Assembly (NCBI GenBank): GCA_022615465.1
Contig: JAKEGR010000301.1
Location: 1 to 9,001 of the forward strand
DNA: 9,001 nucleotides
DNA from: Planctomycetota bacterium
GTDB lineage: Bacteria > Planctomycetota > Planctomycetia > Pirellulales > Lacipirellulaceae
Direction: 5' to 3'
The notes under the pieces are model-generated. The model had not been told where the DNA came from, did not search any database, and was given only the letters and a program-made list of their open reading frames with translations. Positions 1-8,513 of the stretch are shown here, piece after piece. Positions within the stretch are counted from its first letter, which is position 1. Each line of letters begins with the position of its first letter. The translations under genes were made by a program, and so were the position numbers.

Positions 1-801
1 GCCAACAGCAGCGCCATGACGAAACAAGCCGCGGCGATTCTGTCATTTGGCATGCGCACCGGCGGCCGCGAGCGATGGAAGGGGGCGCTGCGCGACTTTC
101 GCGTCTACCGACGCCGCTTGTGTGCGGACGAAATCGCCCAGTTGTATGGCCTCGTCGGTCACTGGAAACTCGATGAAAAAAGCGGTGCCGTGGCGGCCGA
201 TTCCTCGGGGTCAGCCCACGATGGCAGCATCGTTGGTACGCCGACATGGTCCGTCGGCACGATCGATGGTGCGTTGCGGCTCAATGGATCGAGTTTCGTG
301 AATGCCGGTGGTTTGATGGGGAATCCAAGGAACGTCACGCTCGCCGCTTGGGCCAACCTGACCCTTGCCGACACGGGCGGCGCGGAGGTCATCAGCCTCG
401 GCGACTATTTCTCGATTCGACTCAACGAGGGCATGGTCTCCAAGGCTTCGTTCTACAACGGTTCGACTTGGGCAAATGTCGCGGTGAACCAAACGTTTCG
501 TCCCGGCTGGCACCATTTTGCCGCCGTGTTCCATGATGATCAGAATGTGGCCAGGTTTTATATCGACGGCGTGGAAGCCGCCTCGGTCGCCACCACCTCG
601 TCGATTTCCTATTCGGGGCTGGGCAGCAGTTTGCGACTGGGCACGCATGGTAATGGTGCATCCGCGTATGATTTTACGGGCAAGATCGATGACGCCCGCA
701 TCTATAACCGCGCGTTGTGCCCAACGGAAATCGAGCAGCTTTATAGTCAGGGCGACGGATTTGCCGGCGTGCGCATCATCAACTGGATCGAGATTCAGTA
801 G
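1..801 (+). CDS. LamG-domain (concanavalin A-like) protein, C-terminal part
   Basis: The reading frame is open from base 1, so the gene starts upstream; the in-frame ATG at 16 is unlikely to be the true start. 266 residues are visible. They contain the tail of one LamG/laminin-G-3 domain (residues 1-50, ending GALRDFRVYRRRLCADEIAQLYG) and one complete second domain (about 51-250). The second shows the usual features: opening GHWKLDE followed by ADSSG, a central WANLTL strand, the GWHHFAAVF strand, FYIDGVEAAS, and closing GKIDDARIYNRALCPTEIEQLY. The repeated closing motif DxRxYxRxLCxxEIxQLY shows a tandem array. The family binds or displays carbohydrate and is usually secreted or cell-surface; planctomycetes have many large LamG proteins. 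The short C-terminal tail (GVRIINWIEIQ) carries no recognised anchor. The N-terminal domains, which would define a catalytic activity, lie outside the window. The domain call is firm; the role is not known. Confidence 0.85.
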   Translation, partial: ANSSAMTKQAAAILSFGMRTGGRERWKGALRDFRVYRRRLCADEIAQLYGLVGHWKLDEKSGAVAADSSGSAHDGSIVGTPTWSVGTIDGALRLNGSSFVNAGGLMGNPRNVTLAAWANLTLADTGGAEVISLGDYFSIRLNEGMVSKASFYNGSTWANVAVNQTFRPGWHHFAAVFHDDQNVARFYIDGVEAASVATTSSISYSGLGSSLRLGTHGNGASAYDFTGKIDDARIYNRALCPTEIEQLYSQGDGFAGVRIINWIEIQ

Positions 802-829
802 GCGTCCCATGGTTGGGATCACGGAAGTT

Positions 830-866
830 TGTTGAGCGTCGGGCGCTACGGATGGCTTGCTCAACA
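830..866 (+). terminator. Inverted repeat after the LamG gene, weak terminator candidate
   Basis: The arms TGTTGAGC (830-837) and GCTCAACA (859-866) pair perfectly over 8 bases with a 21-base loop, 29 bases after the LamG stop codon. No T-run follows, so it does not meet the usual intrinsic-terminator pattern. It may be a processing or rho-dependent 3' end, or chance. The rest of the 802-1046 spacer shows nothing else I can call. Confidence 0.25.
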
Positions 867-1030
867 GTGTCCCGGTGCGTTACCATTGCGGCATGTCCAC
901 TTTTCGCGCGCCGCACCGAAAGCTCAGAACCAGGGCTGAGTGATGGACTCCCGTTGGGATTCCCGCGGCGTTCTGGCCGCAAGGTGATGACTGGAAAGAG
1001 CACTGCTGGACAAGCCAACAGCGGCACCCC

Positions 1031-1037
1031 AAAGGAG
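1031..1037 (+). promoter_or_regulatory. Ribosome binding site deciding the SMP-30 start
   Basis: AAAGGAG ends 9 bases before the ATG at 1047. The frame is open upstream to an ATG at 813, but that extension lacks a comparable site, and it would bury the signal peptide that begins at 1047. Confidence 0.7.
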
Positions 1038-1046
1038 CAACAACCG

Positions 1047-2117
1047 ATGAGAAACATTCTTTGCTTGAATTTGCCACGCTGTCGATTCATTTCTACTTGG
1101 ACCGTCATGCTCCTGGCTGCAACGACAGCCGAAGCGCAACCGCCTGGAACAAACAGCCTTCCGGACAAAACGATTGGCGAAATCGAACGGCTTGATCCGG
1201 CGCTCGACGCGCTCGTGCCCGAGGATGCCAAGATGGAAGTTCTCTGCGAAGGTTTCGCGTGGAGCGAAGGTCCGGCGTGGGTCCGCGACGGTGGTTTTCT
1301 GTTGTTCTCCGATGTACCGAACAACGCGATCATCCGCTGGGACGAAAAGGCGGGCTGCCGTCTGTTCCTCAAGCCGGCCGGCTTCACCGGCGCGGCGGGG
1401 CGCGGCGGCGAATCGGGTTCGAACGGCCTGGCGCTCGATCGGCGGGGGCGATTGCTTTTGTGTCAACATGGCGACCGGCGGGTCGCGAGACTCGATGCCT
1501 CCTTGGATGATCCGCAGCCAATTTTCGTGACCTTGGCCGACAAGTTCGCAGGCAAGCGATTCAACAGCCCAAACGATCTGGTGGTGCATTCCAACGGCGC
1601 GATTTACTTCACCGATCCGCCCTACGGATTGGTGAAGGGCGTCGACGACCCGGCCAAGGAGATTTCGTTCCAGGGCGTCTATCGCATTGCGCCGGATGGC
1701 AAGGTGACGCTCGTCACGAAAGAACTGGAGGGGCCGAACGGCATCGCCCTCTCGCCCGACGAGAAGACGTTGTATGTGGCGAACTCCCACGCTCCGCGGC
1801 CGGTCATCATGGCCTTTGCGGTGCAAGAAGATGGCAGCGTTGGGGAAGGGCGAGTCTTCTTCGACACGCGAAGATTGTCCGCGGCGAGAGAAGGCGCGTG
1901 CGACGGCATCGCGGTGGACCAGCACGGCAATCTATTTGCCACTGGGCCGGGCGGCGTGCTCGTGATTGCGCCCGACGGCAAGCACCTCGGAACCCTGTTG
2001 ACGACAAAACGCACCGCGAACTGCAAATTCGGCGAAGACGGTTCAACGCTGTTCATCACGGCAGACGATTGCCTCCTGCGAATTCGTCTCACCACGAGAG
2101 GCATGGACTTCGATTGA
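1047..2117 (+). CDS. Secreted SMP-30/gluconolactonase-like six-bladed beta-propeller
   Basis: The protein has 356 residues, starting at the ATG preceded by AAAGGAG. Residues 1-30 form a typical export signal: basic N-terminus, hydrophobic WTVMLLAATTA, and AEA before Gln31 as a likely signal peptidase I site. The rest is an SMP-30/gluconolactonase/LRE-like propeller. By comparison with animal SMP-30, the metal ligands fall at Glu74 (SEGPAW), Asn231 (GPNG) and Asp286 (CDGIAVD), and the substrate-side Asn at Asn176 (FNSPNDLVV). Repeated blade signatures of the form NGLALDRRGRLLL, NGAIYFTDPPYG and NGIALSPDEKTLYVANS are visible. The family contains Ca2+ or Zn2+ dependent lactonases acting on sugar lactones, but also many members of unknown substrate. 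With an exported location and an intact metal site, a periplasmic or extracellular lactonase or other esterase is the best guess. No sugar-pathway genes lie alongside to name the substrate. Confidence 0.88.
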   Translation: MRNILCLNLPRCRFISTWTVMLLAATTAEAQPPGTNSLPDKTIGEIERLDPALDALVPEDAKMEVLCEGFAWSEGPAWVRDGGFLLFSDVPNNAIIRWDEKAGCRLFLKPAGFTGAAGRGGESGSNGLALDRRGRLLLCQHGDRRVARLDASLDDPQPIFVTLADKFAGKRFNSPNDLVVHSNGAIYFTDPPYGLVKGVDDPAKEISFQGVYRIAPDGKVTLVTKELEGPNGIALSPDEKTLYVANSHAPRPVIMAFAVQEDGSVGEGRVFFDTRRLSAAREGACDGIAVDQHGNLFATGPGGVLVIAPDGKHLGTLLTTKRTANCKFGEDGSTLFITADDCLLRIRLTTRGMDFD

Positions 2118-2162
2118 TGTGTCGGGATCTTCCTCGACGTATGCCGCGAACCACACACTCGG

Positions 2163-2246
2163 TGAAAAAGGGGACAGGCACGCTCTCGCAACCACGCCAA
2201 ACTGATGCGATTCGTCAAGCGTTCCGCGAGCCAGTCCCCTTTTTCA
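2163..2246. repeat. Palindromic repeat with GGGGAC arms between convergent genes
   Basis: The left arm TGAAAAAGGGGAC (2163-2175), then one base and GGC, is mirrored on the right by GCC, one base and GTCCCCTTTTTCA (2230-2246). That gives 13 + 3 matching bases around a single mismatch, with about 50 bases between the arms. Further short pairs are possible inside (CTCGC 2185-2189 with GCGAG 2226-2230; ACGC 2194-2197 with GCGT 2219-2222). It fills most of the 145-base spacer between the SMP-30 stop and the ruvB stop. From memory, arms with this sequence recur in planctomycete intergenic DNA and resemble REP/RAYT-type palindromes; that is not verified here. Each arm ends in TTTTT in the outgoing direction, so it could also act as a two-way transcription stop. 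Confidence 0.6.
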
Positions 2247-2262
2247 ACAGTCGGCATCAAGC

Positions 2263-3333
2263 CTATTGAAACAGCGGCAATTCCGGCTCACTTTCGGGCG
2301 GCGTCTCTCCGAGGTGTTCATAGGCCTTCGACGTGAGCTTGCGGCCGCGAGGCGTGCGGACCACCAGTTCCGATCGCAACAAGAACGGCTCAACTTCGTC
2401 GGTAAGCGTGTCGGTGGCTGTGTTCATTGTGTGCGCGACCGCTTCGACGCCTGCCGGTCCGCCGTGAAACACACGGAGAATTGTTTCCAGATACTTCCGA
2501 TCCTGTGGATCGAGTCCCAGTTCGTCGATGCCCAACATGGCCAATGCCGCATCGGTCAGTTCGAGCGATGCGTGGCCGTTTGCTTTCACGGTGGAATAAT
2601 CGCGGACCCAGCGCAGGCGATTGTTGGCGACCCGGGGCGTACCGCGGCTGCAGCGGGCAATTTTTTCCGCTGCCTCGTCGTCGATCACGACACGAAGCCT
2701 GGCCGCGTTGCGACGGATGATCTCGCTCAGTTCCGCGATGCTGTAGAACTCGAGATGTTCGCGGATCTGGAAGCGGTCGCGCAGCGGGGCCGACAGCAGA
2801 CCCGTGCGGGTCGTCGCTCCAATCACCGTGAATGGCCGGAGTTTCATGTTCACCGTGCGCGCCCCGGCCCCTTCGCCGAGGATGATGTCGACGCGAAAAT
2901 CTTCCATTGCCGGGTACATGAATTCCTCGACCGCCTTCGGAAGCCGATGGATCTCGTCGATGAACAGGACGGAACCCTCTTCGGCGTTGGTGAGGTACGG
3001 CAGCAGATCCTTGGGCGCGGTGAGCACGGCGCCGCTGGTGATTTGCAGCGCCACGCCCAAATCGCGCGGAATGCACGTGGCGAACGTCGTCTTGCCGAGG
3101 CCCGGCGGGCCGTCCAGCAGAATGTGCCCCAGCGGCTCTTTCCGCTTCCGGGCGGCGTCCACCGCAATCGCCAGCCGCTCGGCCACTTTCCTTTGGCCAA
3201 CCATCTCGCCCATGTGGCGCGGACGCAGGGCGATCTCGTCATCGCGGAGCCTGGCAAGCGTTTCGCGCGAGGGGGCACTGGCCGGCGCGGCGGCCTCGAT
3301 GCTTTCAGCGGAAAGAATTGGTTCGCGTGGCAT
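2263..3333 (-). CDS. ruvB: Holliday junction branch migration helicase RuvB
   Basis: The AAA+ motor of the RuvABC complex, which drives branch migration of Holliday junctions during recombinational repair in the cytoplasm. The protein has 356 residues, close to the usual 340-350. Visible motifs: RPRHMGEMVGQ (37-47), Walker A GPPGLGKT (75-82), Walker B LFIDEIH (123-129), sensor 1 GATTR (172-176), arginine finger in LRDRF (Arg185), sensor 2 in RGTPRVA (Arg234), and the winged-helix end GGPAGVEAVA (291-300) with RTPRGR (326-331). All catalytic positions are intact. The start at 3333 gives MPREPILS, a family-like N-terminus, but has no Shine-Dalgarno site. The in-frame ATG at 3369 would add 12 residues and lies at the apex of the dyad described separately; the frame remains open to 3471. 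ruvA and ruvC are not adjacent, which is common outside proteobacteria. The gene converges on the SMP-30 gene. Confidence 0.95.
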   Translation of the reverse strand: MPREPILSAESIEAAAPASAPSRETLARLRDDEIALRPRHMGEMVGQRKVAERLAIAVDAARKRKEPLGHILLDGPPGLGKTTFATCIPRDLGVALQITSGAVLTAPKDLLPYLTNAEEGSVLFIDEIHRLPKAVEEFMYPAMEDFRVDIILGEGAGARTVNMKLRPFTVIGATTRTGLLSAPLRDRFQIREHLEFYSIAELSEIIRRNAARLRVVIDDEAAEKIARCSRGTPRVANNRLRWVRDYSTVKANGHASLELTDAALAMLGIDELGLDPQDRKYLETILRVFHGGPAGVEAVAHTMNTATDTLTDEVEPFLLRSELVVRTPRGRKLTSKAYEHLGETPPESEPELPLFQ

Positions 3334-3339
3334 GAGACG

Positions 3340-3398
3340 ACCGGTAGGAGAGAGAGTGCGTATTCCCATGGGGAATACGTGTACGCAAGTCGACCGGT
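3340..3398. promoter_or_regulatory. Two-tier concentric dyad in the ruvB leader, operator-like
   Basis: The inner dyad has arms CGTATTCCC (3359-3367) and GGGAATACG (3371-3379) around three bases. The outer ACCGGT copies lie at 3340-3345 and 3393-3398. Both tiers are centred exactly on base 3369. The outer copies extend to an 8-base direct repeat CGACCGGT (3338-3345, 3391-3398) with 53-base spacing, about five helical turns. As RNA the inner dyad would be a 9-pair, 3-base-loop hairpin 26-46 bases before the ruvB start. There is no T-run on either side, so it is not a terminator. An operator for a dimeric regulator or an RNA switch is an inference; it resembles no operator I can name. Confidence 0.5.
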
Positions 3399-3399
3399 C

Positions 3400-3408
3400 A
3401 CTATAGCA
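3400..3408 (-). promoter_or_regulatory. Possible extended -10 promoter for ruvB
   Basis: Read on the minus strand, bases 3408-3400 are TGCTATAGT: TATAGT matches TATAAT at five of six positions and has the TG of an extended -10 one base upstream. No good -35 lies at 16-18 bases. Transcription would begin near 3393, placing the right-hand ACCGGT of the dyad at the start site. This is motif matching only. Confidence 0.35.
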
Positions 3409-3590
3409 GATACGCGTGGGCCGAGAAAACGCCAAGCGACGGACAATCGCTGCACGGGGTGCAAGTCGCACTTTGCACGGCGTAGGGGTTTATGTTAGCA
3501 AATGGGGGGTGAATTCCCGGATGTTCAGGCGGGGGGAGGTTCAAATCAGTGTAACGGTTCACGGGGTTCTTAGCTTTTTGAAACACGCTC

Positions 3591-5180
3591 TCAGACCGGC
3601 ACGTTCGGACCGGCCGCAGCAGTCTCTTGGGAGGACACGCTGGCGTATTTCTTGAAGTTGTCAATAAACAAGTGGGCTAACTTGGCTGCCGTGGCATCGA
3701 ACGCGGCCTTGTCCTGCCAAGTGTTCCGCGGGGTGAGGCTCTTGCTCGGCACGCCCGCGCATTTTGTCGGCACCTGGAAACCAAACACGGGATCGGTCTT
3801 GGTCGGTGTTTTGAGCAGACTGCCATCGTGAATCGCATCGATGATCGCGCGAGTGAGCTTGATACTCATCCTCTCGCCGATGCCGGCGGACCCGCCGCTC
3901 CACCCAGTATTCACCAGCCAGGCTTCCGCCTTGTGTGTTCGCATTTTCTCGGCCAGTAGTTCCGCATACCTGGCCGGGTGCCACACCAGGAAGGGCGCCC
4001 CAAAGCAGGCCGAGAACGTCGCCGTCGGCTCGGTAACGTCCACCTCGGTGCCGGCCACCCTCGCCGTGTAGCCACTGATGAAGTGGTACATGGCCTGTTC
4101 AGGCGTAAGCCGGCTCACCGGCGGCAACACGCCAAATGCATCACAAGCGAGAAACACGATGTTCTTCGGATGACCGCCCACGCACGGAATCTTGGCGTTC
4201 GGAATGAACTCGATCGGGTAGCTGGCCCGCGTGTTTTCGGTCATTGAGCTATCGGCGTAATCGGTCTCGCGCGTGACCGGATCCTGCACCGTGTTTTCGA
4301 GGATCGTGCCAAAGCGGATGGCGCGAAAGATCTCCGGCTCCTTCTCTTCGGTCAGGTTGATACACTTGGCATAACAACCACCCTCGATATTGAAAATACC
4401 GTCATCGCTCCAGCAATGCTCATCGTCGCCGATCAGCGCACGGTGCGAATCGGCCGAGAGAGTCGTCTTGCCGGTGCCCGACAGGCCGAAGAACAGCGAC
4501 ACATCGCCGCTGGGGCCTTCATTGGCGGAACAGTGCATCGACAGGATGCCCCGCTTCGGCATCAGATAGTTGGCAATCGTGAAGACGCCCTTCTTCATCT
4601 CGCCAGCGTACTGCGTACCGAGGATCACAAACTGGCCGGTGGCGAAATTCAATACGACCAGCGTCCCGCTATCCACGCCATCCACGCTCCAATCCGCCTT
4701 GCTGCAGCCGGCGTTAAACACGACGTAATCCGGCTTGCCGAATTGGGCCAGTTCTTCGGCCGTCGGGCGAATCAGCATGTTGTGCATGAACAGCGCATGA
4801 TACGGTCGCGAGCAGATGATCCGTACTTTGATCCGCGACTGCAAATCCCAACCCGCAAGTCCATCGACCACGTACAGCCGCTCGCACGTGTTCAGGAATT
4901 CGATCGCGACTGCACGATTACGCTTGAATGATGCCGCGGGGATCGGAATGTTGACATTCCCCCACCACACGTCCTTTTCGGTCGATCGCTCCTTCACCAC
5001 CCGCTTCTGCTGCGGACTGCGCCCCTTTTTCGCACCCGAATCGGTCGTGATTGCGCCGCTGGCCGTGATCCTGTCTCCTTCGTATGCCAATGCATGCTCG
5101 TACAGCACCGCCGGCGCAGCATTGCGAAAAACATCGGGTACCCGGATGCCGTATTGCTTGAGGCCAAATTTTTCGGACAT
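3591..5180 (-). CDS. pckA: Phosphoenolpyruvate carboxykinase (ATP), eukaryote-like subfamily
   Basis: Converts oxaloacetate and ATP to phosphoenolpyruvate, ADP and CO2, the first committed step of gluconeogenesis, in the cytoplasm. The ATG at 5180 gives 529 residues, the normal size; the upstream extension to 5312 (MPSPRFSRLRW...) does not resemble the family. Visible motifs: substrate Arg54 in GRSP (53-56), EMKKG with metal-ligand Lys197 (194-198), MHCSAN with His216, P-loop GLSGTGKTT (232-240), DDEH metal site (252-255), ENTR Arg318, and GERMSIK with Arg437 (435-441). The insert VWWGNVNIP (71-79) and the stretches VVDGLAGWD, SRPYHALFMHNMLIRPT and GDDEHCWSDDGIFNIEGGCYAKC match the yeast/plant-type enzymes more closely than E. 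coli PckA, as I remember those sequences. One oddity is GRSPQQK where GRSPKDK or GRSPRDK is usual. No Shine-Dalgarno site precedes the start. The gene is followed by a 257-base spacer before ruvB, so the two are probably transcribed separately. Confidence 0.96.
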   Translation of the reverse strand: MSEKFGLKQYGIRVPDVFRNAAPAVLYEHALAYEGDRITASGAITTDSGAKKGRSPQQKRVVKERSTEKDVWWGNVNIPIPAASFKRNRAVAIEFLNTCERLYVVDGLAGWDLQSRIKVRIICSRPYHALFMHNMLIRPTAEELAQFGKPDYVVFNAGCSKADWSVDGVDSGTLVVLNFATGQFVILGTQYAGEMKKGVFTIANYLMPKRGILSMHCSANEGPSGDVSLFFGLSGTGKTTLSADSHRALIGDDEHCWSDDGIFNIEGGCYAKCINLTEEKEPEIFRAIRFGTILENTVQDPVTRETDYADSSMTENTRASYPIEFIPNAKIPCVGGHPKNIVFLACDAFGVLPPVSRLTPEQAMYHFISGYTARVAGTEVDVTEPTATFSACFGAPFLVWHPARYAELLAEKMRTHKAEAWLVNTGWSGGSAGIGERMSIKLTRAIIDAIHDGSLLKTPTKTDPVFGFQVPTKCAGVPSKSLTPRNTWQDKAAFDATAAKLAHLFIDNFKKYASVSSQETAAAGPNVPV

Positions 5181-5531
5181 GGATTTTATGGTGGATGGTC
5201 TGAAGACACGAGTAGCAGTGTTGGCGCGCAGTGCCACGGTTAGTTTGCTCGCCACAGGAAAACCGGCCGCCAATACCCCCCAGCGCAGCCGGCTGAAACG
5301 CGGTGATGGCAACTGCCTTACCGCCCGAATTATTCAGTATCCCATACAACCAGAAGCCTGGCTAGTCCCCCCCGATCGTCGGCAAAGAAAGCGTCCAGCC
5401 GCCGGCCGTCCGGCAGTCGCAAGTGAGATGGACCGCGAAAACGCAGTCAAAGACTCGCCGAGCGAGGCCATCTGGGAAACGTTGTCGGACGACGTTGCCG
5501 TCAGATGAAAGCATCGCGATCCAGGGCACCA
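5181..5531. other. 351-base spacer between the toxin gene and pckA
   Basis: This must hold the pckA promoter and leader on the minus strand. I found no convincing -35/-10 pair: AATAAT-like bases on the minus strand near 5330 have no matching -35. No gene, RNA or long repeat is supported. A short plus-strand frame from an ATG at 5428 to a stop at 5508 has no ribosome binding site and resembles nothing I know. Confidence 0.5.
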
Positions 5532-5861
5532 TTACAGGACTTGTAATTCCTCCGGTGGGACAATGTCTTGGCCGGGGCCACGGATGTGCATCACAAAGAC
5601 CTCCTTGCCGCGGATTGTATACAGTGCTCGATAGTCGCGGCCTTTCCGAGTGCGAAAGGTGATTTGGCGGATTTCAAGTTCCTGGTCTGCGTCCTCTGCC
5701 GCGAGACCATAGACGTCGGCCGACGCTTGCAGAGTGTTGAAAGTGTCTTTCCAGACTTGGTGCCAAGCAGCGGCACCCTGGGGCGAGCGTTCGTGGAGCC
5801 ACGTAACAATGTGGTCGATGTCCCGCTCCGCCCGCCACAGCAACCGGATGTCGAACTTCAT
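5532..5861 (-). CDS. RelE/ParE-superfamily toxin of a type II toxin-antitoxin pair
   Basis: 109 residues, the usual size for this superfamily. The N-terminal helix begins FDIRLLWRAERDIDHIVTWL (residues 3-22), the pattern of ParE/RelE toxins (xWxxxAxxDlxxI). The C-terminal sheet includes IRQITFRTRKGRDYRALYTIRGKEVFVMHIRGPGQD (64-99), matching the family's basic loop, the YRalYtI strand and the final v.v..I strand. RelE-type members cut mRNA on the ribosome and ParE-type members poison DNA gyrase; the sequence alone does not say which. The start codon overlaps the antitoxin stop by four bases (ATGA, 5858-5861), so translation is coupled and the antitoxin is made first. The frame is intact, so the toxin is potentially active. 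Confidence 0.8.
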   Translation of the reverse strand: MKFDIRLLWRAERDIDHIVTWLHERSPQGAAAWHQVWKDTFNTLQASADVYGLAAEDADQELEIRQITFRTRKGRDYRALYTIRGKEVFVMHIRGPGQDIVPPEELQVL

Positions 5862-6094
5862 CGGCCGGGAAGATTGAATTTCCGATCGATATCGCGGGAG
5901 ACATCCGCTGCGGTGCGATAGCGTCCGGCCTTGAGGTCTTCGGTCGCATCACGGAGCGCTTCGTTGACTTCTTCGCGCTCGCGCGCGGCTTGCCATTGAC
6001 GCGCTAGCTCCGCGATGGAGTCGGTGCCGTCGTTGCCGAGCCGCTCTTCGGCGAAGCGGTGAAACCTATCAAGATCTTCGCGAGTGATGGACAT
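5858..6094 (-). CDS. Putative antitoxin partner of the RelE/ParE-like toxin
   Basis: 78 residues from the ATG at 6094; a GTG four codons upstream (6106) is the alternative start. The protein is highly charged and predicted mostly helical. It has an N-terminal segment TREDLDRFHRFAEERLGN (4-21), a middle part SIAELARQWQAAREREEVNEALRDA (26-50), and a C-terminal arm AADVSRDIDRKFNLPGR (62-78) that would suit wrapping around the toxin. I do not recognise a named antitoxin family. The assignment rests on size, charge, position directly upstream and the four-base overlap with the toxin gene. Such antitoxins usually repress their own operon, but no clear operator repeat is visible upstream at 6095-6160. 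Confidence 0.7.
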   Translation of the reverse strand: MSITREDLDRFHRFAEERLGNDGTDSIAELARQWQAAREREEVNEALRDATEDLKAGRYRTAADVSRDIDRKFNLPGR

Positions 6095-6395
6095 GGCGAA
6101 AAGCACGAGGATGAGACTTGCTATCTATCCTAAGCATAACACGCGTGACCATTTGCGGCTACGGAACCTCACGGGCGTTTTCGGCCGCGAAACAGGCGCA
6201 TTCCGCCTCGTGGATTTCTAAATGCTCGCGGTCAAAGAACGGCGATTCGTCCCGGCCAGCGAGTTGATGAAGGAAACGAACGTCAGGAATGACGCGATTG
6301 CCGCGTGCCGACGCGGCCATGATCGACCGGCCAATCTCCCCGAATCTCGAACGCATCCTGCTGGTGAAACGTTGGACTCAAGTCACGCGTGGCAC
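6095..6395. other. Spacer between the groEL terminator and the antitoxin gene
   Basis: Positions 6095-6160 should carry the promoter of the toxin-antitoxin operon; TATGCT-like bases on the minus strand near 6140 are a weak -10 candidate only. Positions 6160-6395 contain overlapping short frames on both strands (about 65 codons each) that resemble nothing known, have no start signals and look non-coding. It may be the remains of a decayed gene. Confidence 0.45.
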
Positions 6396-6426
6396 AAAAA
6401 TAGCCCCCGGCTTGTGACCGAGGGCT
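6396..6426 (-). terminator. Intrinsic terminator of the groES-groEL operon
   Basis: On the minus strand the stem AGCCCTCGG (6426-6418) pairs with CCGGGGGCT (6410-6402): nine pairs including one G-U, with a 7-base loop, followed at once by ATTTTT. It lies 44 bases after the groEL stop codon. There is no T-run on the plus-strand side, so it acts in the groEL direction only. Confidence 0.85.
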
Positions 6427-6469
6427 AAATAGGTTTCGACAAAGTCGCCGCAGTTCACGCCGAATCGGC

Positions 6470-8481
<2,012 letters not shown>

Positions 8482-8513
8482 GGTTTCCTCCTGGTTTCGA
8501 GATGATTTGAGAA

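Noticed and set aside
813..1046. Longer N-terminus for the SMP-30 protein
   Set aside because: The 78 extra codons lack propeller or signal features, and the start at 1047 has both AAAGGAG and a proper signal peptide.
924..1925. 333-codon minus-strand open frame
   Set aside because: Antisense to the SMP-30 gene, rich in Arg, with no domain. The plus-strand gene has a ribosome binding site, signal peptide and metal ligands.
3448..3475. Hairpin GTGCAAGT / ACTTTGCAC in the pckA-ruvB spacer as the pckA terminator
   Set aside because: The stem needs a bulged base, no T-run follows in the pckA direction, and it lies more than 100 bases past the pckA stop.
2266..3498. 410-codon plus-strand open frame
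   Set aside because: It lies antisense to ruvB, whose motifs are all intact. The plus-strand translation has no recognisable domain and is a by-product of high-GC codon use.
5428..5508. 26-codon plus-strand frame (MDRENAVKDSPSEAIWETL...)
   Set aside because: The composition is plausible, but there is no ribosome binding site, no resemblance to a known small protein, and no supporting neighbour.
6159..6428. Possible decayed gene or small protein between the antitoxin gene and the groEL terminator
   Set aside because: Both strands are open for about 65 codons but neither shows a domain, start signal or coherent composition; described as a spacer instead.
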